A stretch of DNA of 64,000 nucleotides from positions 69,227,920 to 69,291,919 of the forward strand of contig CM026387.1 in NCBI GenBank assembly GCA_014843695.1. The letters run 5' to 3'. Origin of the DNA: Archivesica marissinica. Its lineage: Eukaryota; Mollusca; Bivalvia; Venerida; Vesicomyidae. Positions within the stretch are counted from its first letter, which is position 1. Each line of letters opens with the position of its first letter. This document shows, piece by piece, positions 54,790-64,000 of the stretch. The position numbers were made by a program, and so were the translations under genes. A model generated the notes under the pieces. That model was not told the origin of the DNA. It did no database searches and saw nothing but the letters and a program-made list of their open reading frames with translations.

Positions 54790-55802
54790 GTAATCCTTAC
54801 ATTTTCCCGATGACAAAGTTACAGATTAAATCACAAAGTTACAGTGTATACATTATATCACAGTGGTTTTGTATACCAGCAATTCTTAGCAGTAAATAGT
54901 ACACTGCAATTGTGCAAACTGCAACTATGTTGACTGATAAAATAATGATCGATAGTGTATTTACCTTTTTCTGTTATAGCCTACCGAAGATTTTTGGAAC
55001 AAAACATTATTCGAGAGTACATGAAAACAAGATGGCGGCATAACAAATAAAATCACATTGAAATTATACGATACAGTCCGAGTAGCGTGATTTTGTTCCG
55101 AATGAGGCTATTCAGCAGTGAGACATTGTAAAATGTCACCCGCTCGAGTATGACACATTTTGCATGGGATAGTCACGTGAGGTATATCAAAATATTATAA
55201 CATACAAAACATAAATATATCAAAATATTATAACATACAAAACATAAGTACACGAACATAGCATGATAATACGAATGATTTGGGCCGCACATTAGAAAAC
55301 GGCCAGCATCATATTGCAATAATTGTGTACATACTAGACATAACCAATGTGCAGCTGCTCCGTGACCGATGCAACTAAAACAATATCATGTATTTGTAAA
55401 CCATAATTAACATTAACAAATAAAACGTTTCAGTCTATAGTACCATCATTTCTCAAGTCATCTTCAATTTCTTCATACGCTATGTATATTCTGACAGTTC
55501 TCTACAGACTCCATTCAGACAGTTGTTACAACACGCAGTTCTTCTTAATGCACATGTTTAGCGCAATATGTGTCAGACCCGTCGACATGTTTAAAGCGAC
55601 ATTACATCGCAAAAAGCCCCCCAGGATGAGTTTCTATTTATAAATATCATTGCTACTACAACTTCTTCCGAAATAATCCGAACACTAACTGTCTATACAT
55701 GAACAGTGTTGTTGTGGTATACAAACTCTCAATGGTGAAAATAGGATTTCATATAATATATATTCTATGCACGTGCATTGATGTTTGTTTACTATTCGAG
55801 TT
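54790..55802. other. Unassigned spacer
   Basis: No gene seen. A 33-bp segment with AAAATATTATAACATACAAA is tandemly duplicated at about 55188-55250. Confidence 0.4.
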
Positions 55803-55813
55803 TATACCAAACG

Positions 55814-56053
55814 TGGAAGTCGTGATAGCGCAGTGGATGCGCGTTCGTTTCAGGTGCGAAAGGTCCGGAGTTCGAGCCCCACTGGAGCCGTTACGATTGT
55901 GCCCTTAGACAAGGCATTTAAATTCCACGTTGCCTCTTCTCTCTCCCTCGTGGCGATGGATTCCATCAGGAATGAGGTCTCGAGAGTGATTTATATAAGC
56001 TGAAATAACTTGTTTCGCAATCGAGCTAAAATAAATTTATATAAAATAAAAAA
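55814..56053 (+). mobile_element. tRNA-derived SINE, family C, full length
   Basis: Perfect TATACCAAACG duplication (55803-55813 and 56054-56064). The head GGAAGTCGTGATAGCGCAGT, with B box GGAGTTCGAGCCCC, is followed by CCTTAGACAAGGCATTTAAA, GGCGATGGATTCCATCAGGA, AACTTGTTTCGCAATCGAGC and an AATAAATTTATATAAAATAA tail. Confidence 0.9.
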
Positions 56054-56064
56054 TATACCAAACG

Positions 56065-56880
56065 CGTGCTACTGTCGTTTAGAGATATTTAAATCGTATT
56101 AGTCTTAAAAAAAAACAGACACATAGGGTGAGATATATCGGTATATCTGTACAATATAGACAGACAGATCTGTATATCGTGTTATTCAGGATACACACAT
56201 TGCATTACGAATGTGTGTTGACCTTGTTTACATTAGTTTGTTATGTCAACAAACGTCGTATACGACGTTTGTTTATTAGTTGAAATACTCAGTTTTTGAA
56301 GCAAATATTCGGAAAACAATTATACCATATAATATGAAAATATATTCTGTAGAAATGTGCGTTTTCACCGATGTATTGTCGCTTTAACAATACAAGTACA
56401 ACCGAGAGAACTAATGTTTATAAAATTTACAAAACATCTTGAAAAGAATGGATCATAAATATACATTTACATGTACTAGATCAACGGCAATACAATCACA
56501 AGCACTGTTTGCCATTTTGTTATTGGTATTATAATGTCTCGTATCGAGAAACTTAATTTCCTGTCATTCCATTCAAAGGGAAATGGAAATATTCGTATCT
56601 ATGACTGTGACTAATATAGAAAATAACCAGCTGGCAGAGACATATTGTCATCTATAATAAATATGTATGTGGAACCAGTCTTACAATATAATCAAGTATG
56701 GAGGTTATAACCCTTCTCTCAGATCTCAAGCTCTAGTAATTTGATTGGTTGATTCTGAGATGAACTAATTATTAGGTTCTTGAGACTGAGTTTGAGAGTT
56801 GACTAAAGTTTAATAACGTCAGGCCATGGACCTGTAGACCTTGGGTTATAAAACGTGTTTGCAATCTCAAACTCGATCTC
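56065..56880. other. Unassigned spacer with a perfect palindrome
   Basis: 56248-56273 is a perfect 26-bp palindrome (AACAAACGTCGTA and its complement). ACTCGATCTCAAG and AACTAATTATTAGG-type words suggest old repeats. No gene seen. Confidence 0.4.
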
Positions 56881-56890
56881 AAGCCATGGC

Positions 56891-57416
56891 GTGTGTTTTA
56901 CGTTTATTTATCGTCGCCATATGGTTGCCCATATGAGCGACGCCTCCTAAAGAGATTAGTAATTTTAGATTTTTGGAGAATAATGCAATGATACAGAGAG
57001 AGACCCATTCCAGAGTCTCCTCTGGTTCTTTTACGTGCACGGTGTAAAGCACCGACACGAGACCTCGGTTTAACGTCCCATCTGAAAGACTGTTAGTTTA
57101 TACAAATTTATTTTAGCTCGATTGCGAAACAAGTTCTTATAACTTATACTAATCACTCTCGAGACCTCATTCCTGATGGAATCCATCGCCACGAGGGAGA
57201 GAGAAGAGGCATCTGGAATTTAAATACCTTGCCTAAGGACACAATCGTAACGGCTCCAGCGGGGCTCGAACTCCGGGCCTTTCGCACATGAAGCGAACGC
57301 GCTACCACTGAGCTATCACGACTTCCATCAAGACTGTTAATTTGATTAGGGTCAGACGGGGGATCGAACGGGGGATCGAACCTGCGACCCCTGGATTACC
57401 AGTCCAGCGTGTTACC
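56891..57416 (-). mobile_element. SINE family A, copy 4, split by a family C SINE
   Basis: AAGCCATGGC flanks it (56881-56890 and 57417-57426). The minus strand starts in the tRNA-like head (GGTAACACGCTGGACTGG) and carries a doubled B box (GGGGATCGAAC twice, near 57357-57380). It continues after the inserted SINE at 57100-57329 and ends ATAAACGTAAAA. Confidence 0.9.
57100..57329 (-). mobile_element. SINE family C inserted in a family A SINE
   Basis: Flanked by AAGACTGTTA[G/A]TTT (57086-57099 and 57330-57343). On the minus strand it reads GGAAGTCGTGATAGCTCAGT, GGAGTTCGAGCCCCGC, CCTTAGGCAAGGTATTTAAA, GGCGATGGATTCCATCAGGA and an AAATTTGTAT tail. The nesting shows that family C was active after this family A copy landed. 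Confidence 0.9.
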
Positions 57417-57532
57417 AAGCCATGGCTTGGTTCAACCGAGTGTAAAACTCAGAATCAACCAATCAAATCACTTGAGCTCGAGTTTGAAATTTGACAAAAG
57501 TTTTATAAATAACCTCCGGCCCAACAGCTGGA

Positions 57533-57822
57533 CAGTCTTCTTTCGGATACCATATTCCGTGACATATGTTCCTTCGGATACCATATTCCGTGACATATGT
57601 TCCTTCGGCTACCATATTCCGTGACATATGTTCCTTCGGATACCATATTCCGTGACATATGTTCCTTCGGCTACCATATTCCGTGACATATGTTCCTTCG
57701 GATACCATATTCCGTGACATATGTTCCTTCGGATACCATATTCCGTGACATATGTTCCTTCGGATACCATATTCCGTGACATATGTTCCTTCGGATACCA
57801 TATTCCGTGACATATGTTCAAT
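57533..57822. repeat. 31-bp minisatellite, about nine copies
   Basis: The unit is CCTTCGGATACCATATTCCG followed by TGACATATGTT; two copies have GGCTACC. Very uniform. Confidence 0.95.
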
Positions 57823-59290
57823 TCTTGACATCGGGGTGTGTTCTATCAACGGATTATTGGCCCTGTACACCAGCTGGCGTACGAGACGAAGTTCGAGTAT
57901 CAATTGCCTGGGATTGCCAATGCCGTTTGTATCAAGAAGGAGAATTCCTGCATAGAATGGATTAAAGGTTATAATGTCGTCCACTGGATATCCTCTAGGC
58001 AATGTAGGCCTAACAATTTTTTGTTTGTGTTCGTTTCCTATTTATACCTTTTACTGAATAAAGAATTACATAAATGTGCATGTCCTGCCCCAGCCCCTCT
58101 CACTCTTTGGTGAGACATCAAACACGACAATCGTTGAGTTTATGTATAGCGTAAACACAGATAGATGCATAAATCGAAGGTATCGACGATGCGATCGCTC
58201 TGTTGCAATTGTTGTCACGATGATATGATTTTGTCATCGAAGATAGCAGGCGAAAGGTCACAATATCGTTCTTTTCAAATTTCAAAATTCTCTTCACCCA
58301 AACCGTTTGGCCAATGGTAGCCATATTTCACAGTAATGGTCCATGGGTGAAGCCTTTTCAGCTATGTTAAAATAGAGGTTGTCTAAAAATAACATCACTT
58401 CTTCAAACATCTTCTCACCTACCACTGGTCAGATTGGTACCATTTGGTGGGAATGATCGATATATAATACTCTTTCAAAGTTGATAAAATGGTAAAATGT
58501 GGAGTCAGGTGAGCGATACAGGGCCATCTTGGCCCTCTTGTTGTTCTGTGCAGCCAATAACATTCGCTTTAAAAGTATTCTTTCTTTACAATTGTAATGA
58601 AAATGCTTCGTTTACTTTTTTGACATTTCCCGTCTAATGATGCTCATACCATATGCAATTTCCTGCAGCCAAGGTATCAACTATAGTCGTCGTGTGCAGA
58701 CACCGCCAATCATTGGCTTTCTGACGACCATAATAAATCACGCTGTTTTTGTTTGTTTTACGTATTTCTTCTTCTATGGATTGACGTTGAAACAGTTTTG
58801 CATAGGTAAGGACAAGTCAACGTTAGAGTGTACATTGACATTGCTCATGTGACAGTCATCGCTCCCACGACTCTACCCGTTTGCCGTCTATGCAGAGGAC
58901 AGCTGTAAGGCTGCTACTGTGGCGTGAAACGCAGCCTTGAAGCCTTCGGTTTCAGATATGTCAGTGGTACTTGCTGGTAGCTTGTTCCATTGTTGTTATG
59001 TTCACATTATGTTACTTTTATTATTGTTATTATTGTTGTTCATACATGTACGACATAAGACGACAATACAAACATCAAAGAATAGCGGGAAAATAAACTG
59101 AACTTGTTTTTAGTATATATGATTTGTCTCCCATGGTCAATGAAACGCTAAACATTGTGTCTCGGATATTCATGCGCCGTGCATTTAAACAAACAGATCA
59201 AGGATTTAACCTCGATTAAACAGTTTAAATGTCCTCCAACATTCCTTTAATTATATATCCAGTCTACATTCAACACTCACCTTCTTGTGG
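57823..59290. other. Unassigned region without supported gene
   Basis: A minus-strand frame at 58002-57830 (PVDDIITFNPFYAGILLLDT) is open but continues into the 31-bp array and has no recognisable motif. Apart from a possible dispersed repeat at 58250-58545 nothing is identified. Confidence 0.35.
58250..58545 (+). repeat. Possible dispersed repeat end
   Basis: Ends with CAGGTGAGCGATACAGGGCC, where AGGGCCATCTTGGCCCT can fold on itself. I remember similar GTGAGCGA...GGGCC...GGCCC..TTGTT ends from molluscan repeats. This is a recollection, not a comparison. Confidence 0.28.
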
Positions 59291-59299
59291 ACGTTGGTG

Positions 59300-59400
59300 C
59301 ATCAAGTACTAGTTGACCGATGCAGCCTGCCCAGGAAAGGTGTTGTTAACTTCTTATGTAAACTGCTGCCCGTCGTTCAAATGGGCAACCCAGTAGCGAC
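59300..59400 (+). mobile_element. SINE family D, 3' fragment
   Basis: TGCATCAAGTACTAGTTGAC, CAGCCTGCCCAGGAAAGGTG and AACTGCTGCCCG correspond to the body of the SINE at 1710-1977 in the opposite orientation. No head. Confidence 0.6.
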
Positions 59401-59625
59401 TTTAAATCAACTTAGTGTTTGAAATTATTTTTGAGATGGCAGCATTTTTTAAACTTTGAACGAATTTTTTTTTTAGTTAATCAGCTTTAAAACACTAAGC
59501 AGGTTAAAGTTTATTAGTACTTATTTACAACATTAAGTGATTTACCGACGTTATTGCGCATGCGTGCCGTATAGGCGGAGCTACAGGGGTATTGGTTTTT
59601 TGTTTACCTTCATCCGATACACACA

Positions 59626-59905
59626 CGGATCTGTAGTTCAGTGGTAACACGCTGGACTGGTAATCCAGGGGTCGCAGGTTCGATCCCCCGTCTGACCCTA
59701 ATAAAATTAACAGTCTTTCAGATGGGACGTTAAACCGAGATTTCGTGTCGGTGCTTTACACCGTGCACGTAAAAGAATCAGAGAAGTTTCTGGAATAGGT
59801 CTCTGTCTGTATCATTGCACTATCCTCCAAAATCTAAAATGACTAATATCTTCAGGAGGCGTCGCTCATATGGGCAATCGTTAGCGACAATAAATAAACG
59901 TAACA
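59626..59905 (+). mobile_element. SINE family A, copy 5
   Basis: Full-length: ACGGATCTGTAGTTCAGTGG, GGTTCGATCCCCCGTCTGAC, body, then GACAATAAATAAACGTAA. It is followed by a CA/CG-rich simple repeat (59903-59950). Confidence 0.92.
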
Positions 59906-60539
59906 CGCACGCACGGCACGCACGCACGCACGCTCACACGCACACACAATAACAGCTGTTAGTTTAGACGCACTCATTTTGCTGAAACGTGTTCGACCTT
60001 CACGATTAAAGTTCTGTTTCTCTATGCCAACGAGGAGACAATCTAATTTGCATAAGGCGGTAAAAAATGACAGGCGCGATTTTGATGTTTCCGATTGTCA
60101 ATCAATGCCCACGGGACGAAAGAGAGCGGATACATGTAGAGCGTGTACAAAATAATTTAAAACACTAAGCAGGAGAGAGTTTATTAGTACACTTTAACCT
60201 ATACTTATTAGTTGACTCCAATTGTTATAAAACACATGGTGACCGATTAGGAATTTGGTTGAGTGTATATATGTATGTGTACAGTATCTGTAATGGCCAT
60301 TATTTGTCCCGATAAAACAAGGTACATGTATGCCCATTTAATATACGGTAGTTATATATATGGGTAGTTAATAGTTAGTGGCTGCCTAGACAGAGTTCAT
60401 GGCTGCAGTTACCTCCCCTGACGTTATATTGGATATTAGCATGATCATAATTATGTTGGACTAATGGCGGTCTAGCAAAGTATTAACTCCAATAAGAAAA
60501 TGATTGAGAAATAATAGCGAATATCCCGGCCGATCTCCT
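59906..60539. other. Unassigned spacer with a direct repeat
   Basis: 60156-60190 repeats 59486-59520 (TTTAAAACACTAAGCAGG and TTTATTAGTAC, three mismatches), 670 bp apart with the SINE between them. No gene seen. Confidence 0.5.
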
Positions 60540-61000
60540 CATGGCGTGCACGTCGCGGTCGGGGCACATCTCGCAGCAGCAGCGTAGGATACTGGGATCT
60601 TCTGGCCGTCGAACTTGCAACAAGAGTCACACGCTTCACCATCACTGACTACCATCGGAAGTGGTGGAGGTATGGTCAGACCCTGGAACGACCGAGACGG
60701 CCAGATGTATAACTGTTAGATCCGTTTATATGCTGCTGCGGGATGACCAACAGTGAGGAGGGTGGCCATAAAAAGCGCCGTTCAGAAAGAGAAAACCACC
60801 AGGACTTGTCATCCTGAAGGGGAAGAAGATGCCTACTCCAGTTGTTTTATTGCACCATCATCGAAGACTTCCAAGACCATCACACTACAAGACACCATTC
60901 TACTACTCTACAGACACTTGACGAATAATCAATGCAGATATAAATCTACTTAGAATGATCGCCTACATGGTTCGCCGGCGGCGAGGATAAATAAACATAC
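60540..61000 (+). mobile_element. Retroelement 3' end fragment
   Basis: A short GC-rich frame (VELATRVTRFTITDYHRKWW, then stop at about 60710) is followed by a 3' UTR ending CATGGTTCGCCGGCGGCGAG and ATAAATAAAC. The last 40 bases match the truncated insertion at 10660-10731. Which retroelement it belongs to is unclear. Confidence 0.4.
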
Positions 61001-61049
61001 TACTACTAATAATGAATATATGGATGAAAGTTGAGGAGTGAAGTGAATC

Positions 61050-61097
61050 GCCTAAAGAAAGAAAGAAAGAAAGACAGAAAGACAGAAAGAAAGAGAA
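61050..61097. repeat. GAAA/GACA simple repeat
   Basis: Purine-rich (GAAA)n with GACA units. Confidence 0.85.
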
Positions 61098-61328
61098 AAT
61101 GTTACATGATCTTTGTAGTGTAACCTACAGAACGACAGTGGATAATAAAACACATATATTAAATATACTATTTATAGTTGTTTCAACTGTTATACAAGAT
61201 CAGGAACCTAGATAGAAACATAGATAATGCAAGATGAACTGATGGTGATAAACTAATAATCTAAATTAAGCATTAAAGGTCGAAAACAAACCATATAAAG
61301 ATAATCATAATGAAGACATATAGGTACC

Positions 61329-61598
61329 GATGGATCTGTAGTCCAGTGGTTAACACGTTAGACTGGTAATCCAGGGATCGCAGGTTTGATCCCCATTCTG
61401 ACCCTAATAAAATCAACAGTCTTTCAGACGGGACTTTAAACCGAGGTCTCGTGCTTTACATCGTGCAGAACCAGGGGAGACTCTGGAATGGGTCTCCGTC
61501 TGTATCATTGCACTATCCTCCCAAATCTAATATGACTAATCTCTTCAGGAGGCGTCGCTCATATGGGCAACCGGTAGCGACGATAAATAAACGTAAAG
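61329..61598 (+). mobile_element. SINE family A, copy 6
   Basis: GATGGATCTGTAGTCCAGTG, a diverged B box (GGTTTGATCCCCATTCTGAC), body with a deletion around TCGTGCTTTACATCGTGC, and CGATAAATAAACGTAAAG at the end. Confidence 0.92.
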
Positions 61599-61599
61599 C

Positions 61600-64000
61600 G
61601 CACACACATGTATGGTATATTACACTTTAATGCAAGCAATAACTAACAATCGTAGTACGCAATCATTTATAGAAACAGTAATAATTGCTTAATAATTAAA
61701 CTGAGATTGTTGATACAATTTACATTCTACATCGTCCACTAGTGCAACCATTGTTTAGAACTTTAGACCAATGATACCATTAGATAGTTATTAATCGGAA
61801 TCGACCATTCAGCACAAAATTAGCAGACCAGTTTGAACAAAACTTGCAAAAATAAAGGTTAACAAGAAAGTGATATTTATTAGTGGTTCAGACACTTTCC
61901 GGATTGAACCAATCCATGTGCATCGGGCAAGTGGTCTGCACAAGGCATGTGCCACTCACTACATACATGTACGCAACGTTAGCAGAAACTAATGGAATCC
62001 TATGCCAGTGTTCCTATACTGGTAACCCCAATTGCTATTTAAAGTTTTTCACAATGTAGATGCGAACATTCATACATACGCTTATGAATCTACTATTCAA
62101 CTGTGCTTAATACATTAATATTTACCTCAGCAATTCATTTAGTGATATTCCATCCTGTTCATCTGCCAATCCACAGGGCCAGTAGGCATCAATAGACATT
62201 TATATTTGGGCCACGTCAAATAGACATTGGGTCAAATCAATGTTGCCAGTGTCACTAATTGTCTCGGACTTCTGCTTCTTTCCAATACAAATTTCGTCCG
62301 AAAATCGATCGAGATTTGATACCTCGCTACATGTACATTCCGGTATTTGACCCATGATACAACAGAACCAGAGCTAACTGGGGTCACAGGTGGGAACTCA
62401 GCACCAATATTGTCACTGACATACGCTCATATACTAGTATTACGAATGGACGATTCCCACAGCTAAATGTGTCGTGAACACTGCATCAATATAGGGAAGC
62501 AGTTTTTTCAAGTTGTGATGAGACGCAATCAGCGACCAATTCATGAATAAAACGCTAATGTAGAGAAGACGATCTAAATTGCAAGCTTCAACACTAACAA
62601 TACATTTTGCGTGAGACTTTTCGTTTAGTTGTAGGGAATTGGGACATTTCAATTCACCGATATTAATTGAAGTTCTTCGTATAGAACTTGTTTCTAATTT
62701 TCTGAGATTCTTACTCGTTTGTATGCATCATTTCCCTCTGACATTAAGATGGTATCCAAGTTCAAGTAGCTTAGTTTCCATATGGTTACTTATTGACATG
62801 CTAAGCTTTAGATCATTACACTCATGATGTCTCTCTCATTCACCAACGTGTGCTCACTGACAATGGTCCGGTATAGCGGGAATGTAAATTTAGTCGTTTT
62901 ACATTCCTGTATACATATATTCATTCTTTCGACGGAGCCACCATCGCCATGTCTCTCCTCCACAACGTGCATGTCGTGACCTAGGCACAACACACCACAG
63001 GAAAATTGGTCATCGACTTCTCTGACGCCAGCCTCGCTATCGGAACAGTAGAAGCCGCGTGACTCAGCATGAGTGACATAGACTAACTTACCTACTTGGC
63101 GAGACAGCAATGTTCGGTGCTGGAAACGACGGATAGCCGGGTCCTTCAAGGAGACGTTGGGACGCGACTTCTACCCTGATCCGGTAGCGACGACGACTCC
63201 AGCGAAGAAACCGAAACCATTCTTGCTGCTGCTGTAAGCTGACAAATGGTGGCGGATGTGGCCGTAAAAGGGACTGCCTTCGGGAGAAAGAATATAGGAC
63301 GGATGAAGATGCCACTTCAGATGTCTACATAAACATCGTAGCAATCAACATAAACTACGTAGAGTTAGAGAAACCAGTCACCCACATGCCTCGGCGAGAC
63401 GACTATAAACAAAACTACTACCACCACCACAAGTTACTGATGCATGTATGATTATTGACAGCCGTTTTACTATCCACAGTTACTCTGCAAACGGGATAAA
63501 TGTGATAAGTGTTTGTGTGAGCCTTGTGGACGTCACACTAGACCGCCAATAAAAACCTTCATACAGTTCATCAAATGCCTGCTTTAAATATTAAAATGAG
63601 ACCGAATCAGTCATGGTATTGAGACTTCCATTCCTAAATGTATACAGGTACATGTTTTATACAGGTACATGACCAGTTTGTCTATATTCAAATTATACTA
63701 AATGTATTTCTCGATTTACGTTACACCAACTGTACGTAGAATTATTGTTCGAGCCTTCTCTCATCGGGTGTATCATCATATCACCACCTTACCATTGCAG
63801 TCGAAACTACAGACACAATAACTTCACTTTATTTCCCCATCATCTATATATCCATATCACAAGATTTATTAGCTTATGTGTCTTATTATATAGTTATTTT
63901 GATATAGCTTGAATGTATAAATTTACATTATTATTATTACTTACGCCATGTTGCGCCACTTCCAGTCGACTGCGTTTACATTTCGGTAACAGCAGCTAGC
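61600..64000. other. Unassigned region, one weak exon candidate
   Basis: AT-rich apart from about 62930-63350, which has higher GC. There the minus strand has open frames (63315-63088 and 63149-62808) and a donor-like GTAGGTAAGTTAG at about 63095-63083. No family is recognisable, and I do not call a gene. Confidence 0.35.

Noticed and set aside
57463..58002. Minus-strand frame of 179 codons
   Set aside because: About half of it is the 31-bp array, the remaining 60 codons have no recognisable motif.
62808..63349. Possible minus-strand exon with donor-like GTAAGT near 63090
   Set aside because: The GC rise and open frames are suggestive, but no frame shows a known family. The frames are short and the matching acceptor or next exon was not found.

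Overview
The window is non-coding-rich, AT-rich animal DNA. Introns are spliced GT-AG, no compact operons are visible, and several families of tRNA-derived SINEs, LINEs and cut-and-paste transposons are present. Its most striking property is the number of minisatellites: I count more than twenty tandem arrays, and their lengths add up to roughly 30% of the window. I infer a lophotrochozoan, probably a bivalve mollusc. The inference rests on the SINE types, a repeat in intron 5 of CFAP298 that resembles sequences I remember from bivalve genomes, and the transposon mix. The species cannot be named from this sequence.

Three coding genes are supportable. (1) A two-domain rhodanese / 3-mercaptopyruvate sulfurtransferase-like gene lies on the minus strand, with an open reading frame at 16168-16983. 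(2) A complete orthologue of the cilia protein CFAP298 (C21orf59) lies on the plus strand in seven coding exons between 26326 and 35188. All six introns are GT-AG, the phases join, and the product is 290 residues. (3) An unrecognised 321-residue protein is encoded on the minus strand at 50397-51362. Its apparent N-terminal extension is a SINE.

Layout: 1-9871 is one nested insertion site. A 42-bp array is split by a dead LINE (638-9483, minus), which is itself split by a SINE, by a 3.25-kb terminal-inverted-repeat element and by a piggyBac-like remnant. From 10 to 16.1 kb there are 24-, 36- and 33-bp arrays, then the sulfurtransferase. From 17 to 24.5 kb there are SINEs, two piggyBac-type MITEs, arrays and a CR1-like LINE tail. 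From 25 to 36.4 kb lies CFAP298, whose start exon, introns and 3' flank are loaded with arrays. From 37 to 38.6 kb is a dead Tc1-like transposon. From 38.7 to 48.3 kb are further arrays, one of them split by a LINE with a restriction-enzyme-like endonuclease (R2/Hero-type), plus a 123-bp fold-back MITE. From 48.3 to 64 kb there is sparse sequence with the 321-residue gene, two more arrays and several SINEs.

Most long open frames here are artefacts. Many array units are multiples of three (24, 30, 33, 36, 39, 42 bp), so several frames stay open on both strands. I do not see a coherent undescribed multi-gene system. The most unusual signals are the 20-fold tandem duplication of the splice acceptor plus start codon of CFAP298, arrays placed directly after the stop codons of both recognised genes, and the 3.25-kb inverted-repeat element with a broken HIRAN-like reading frame.
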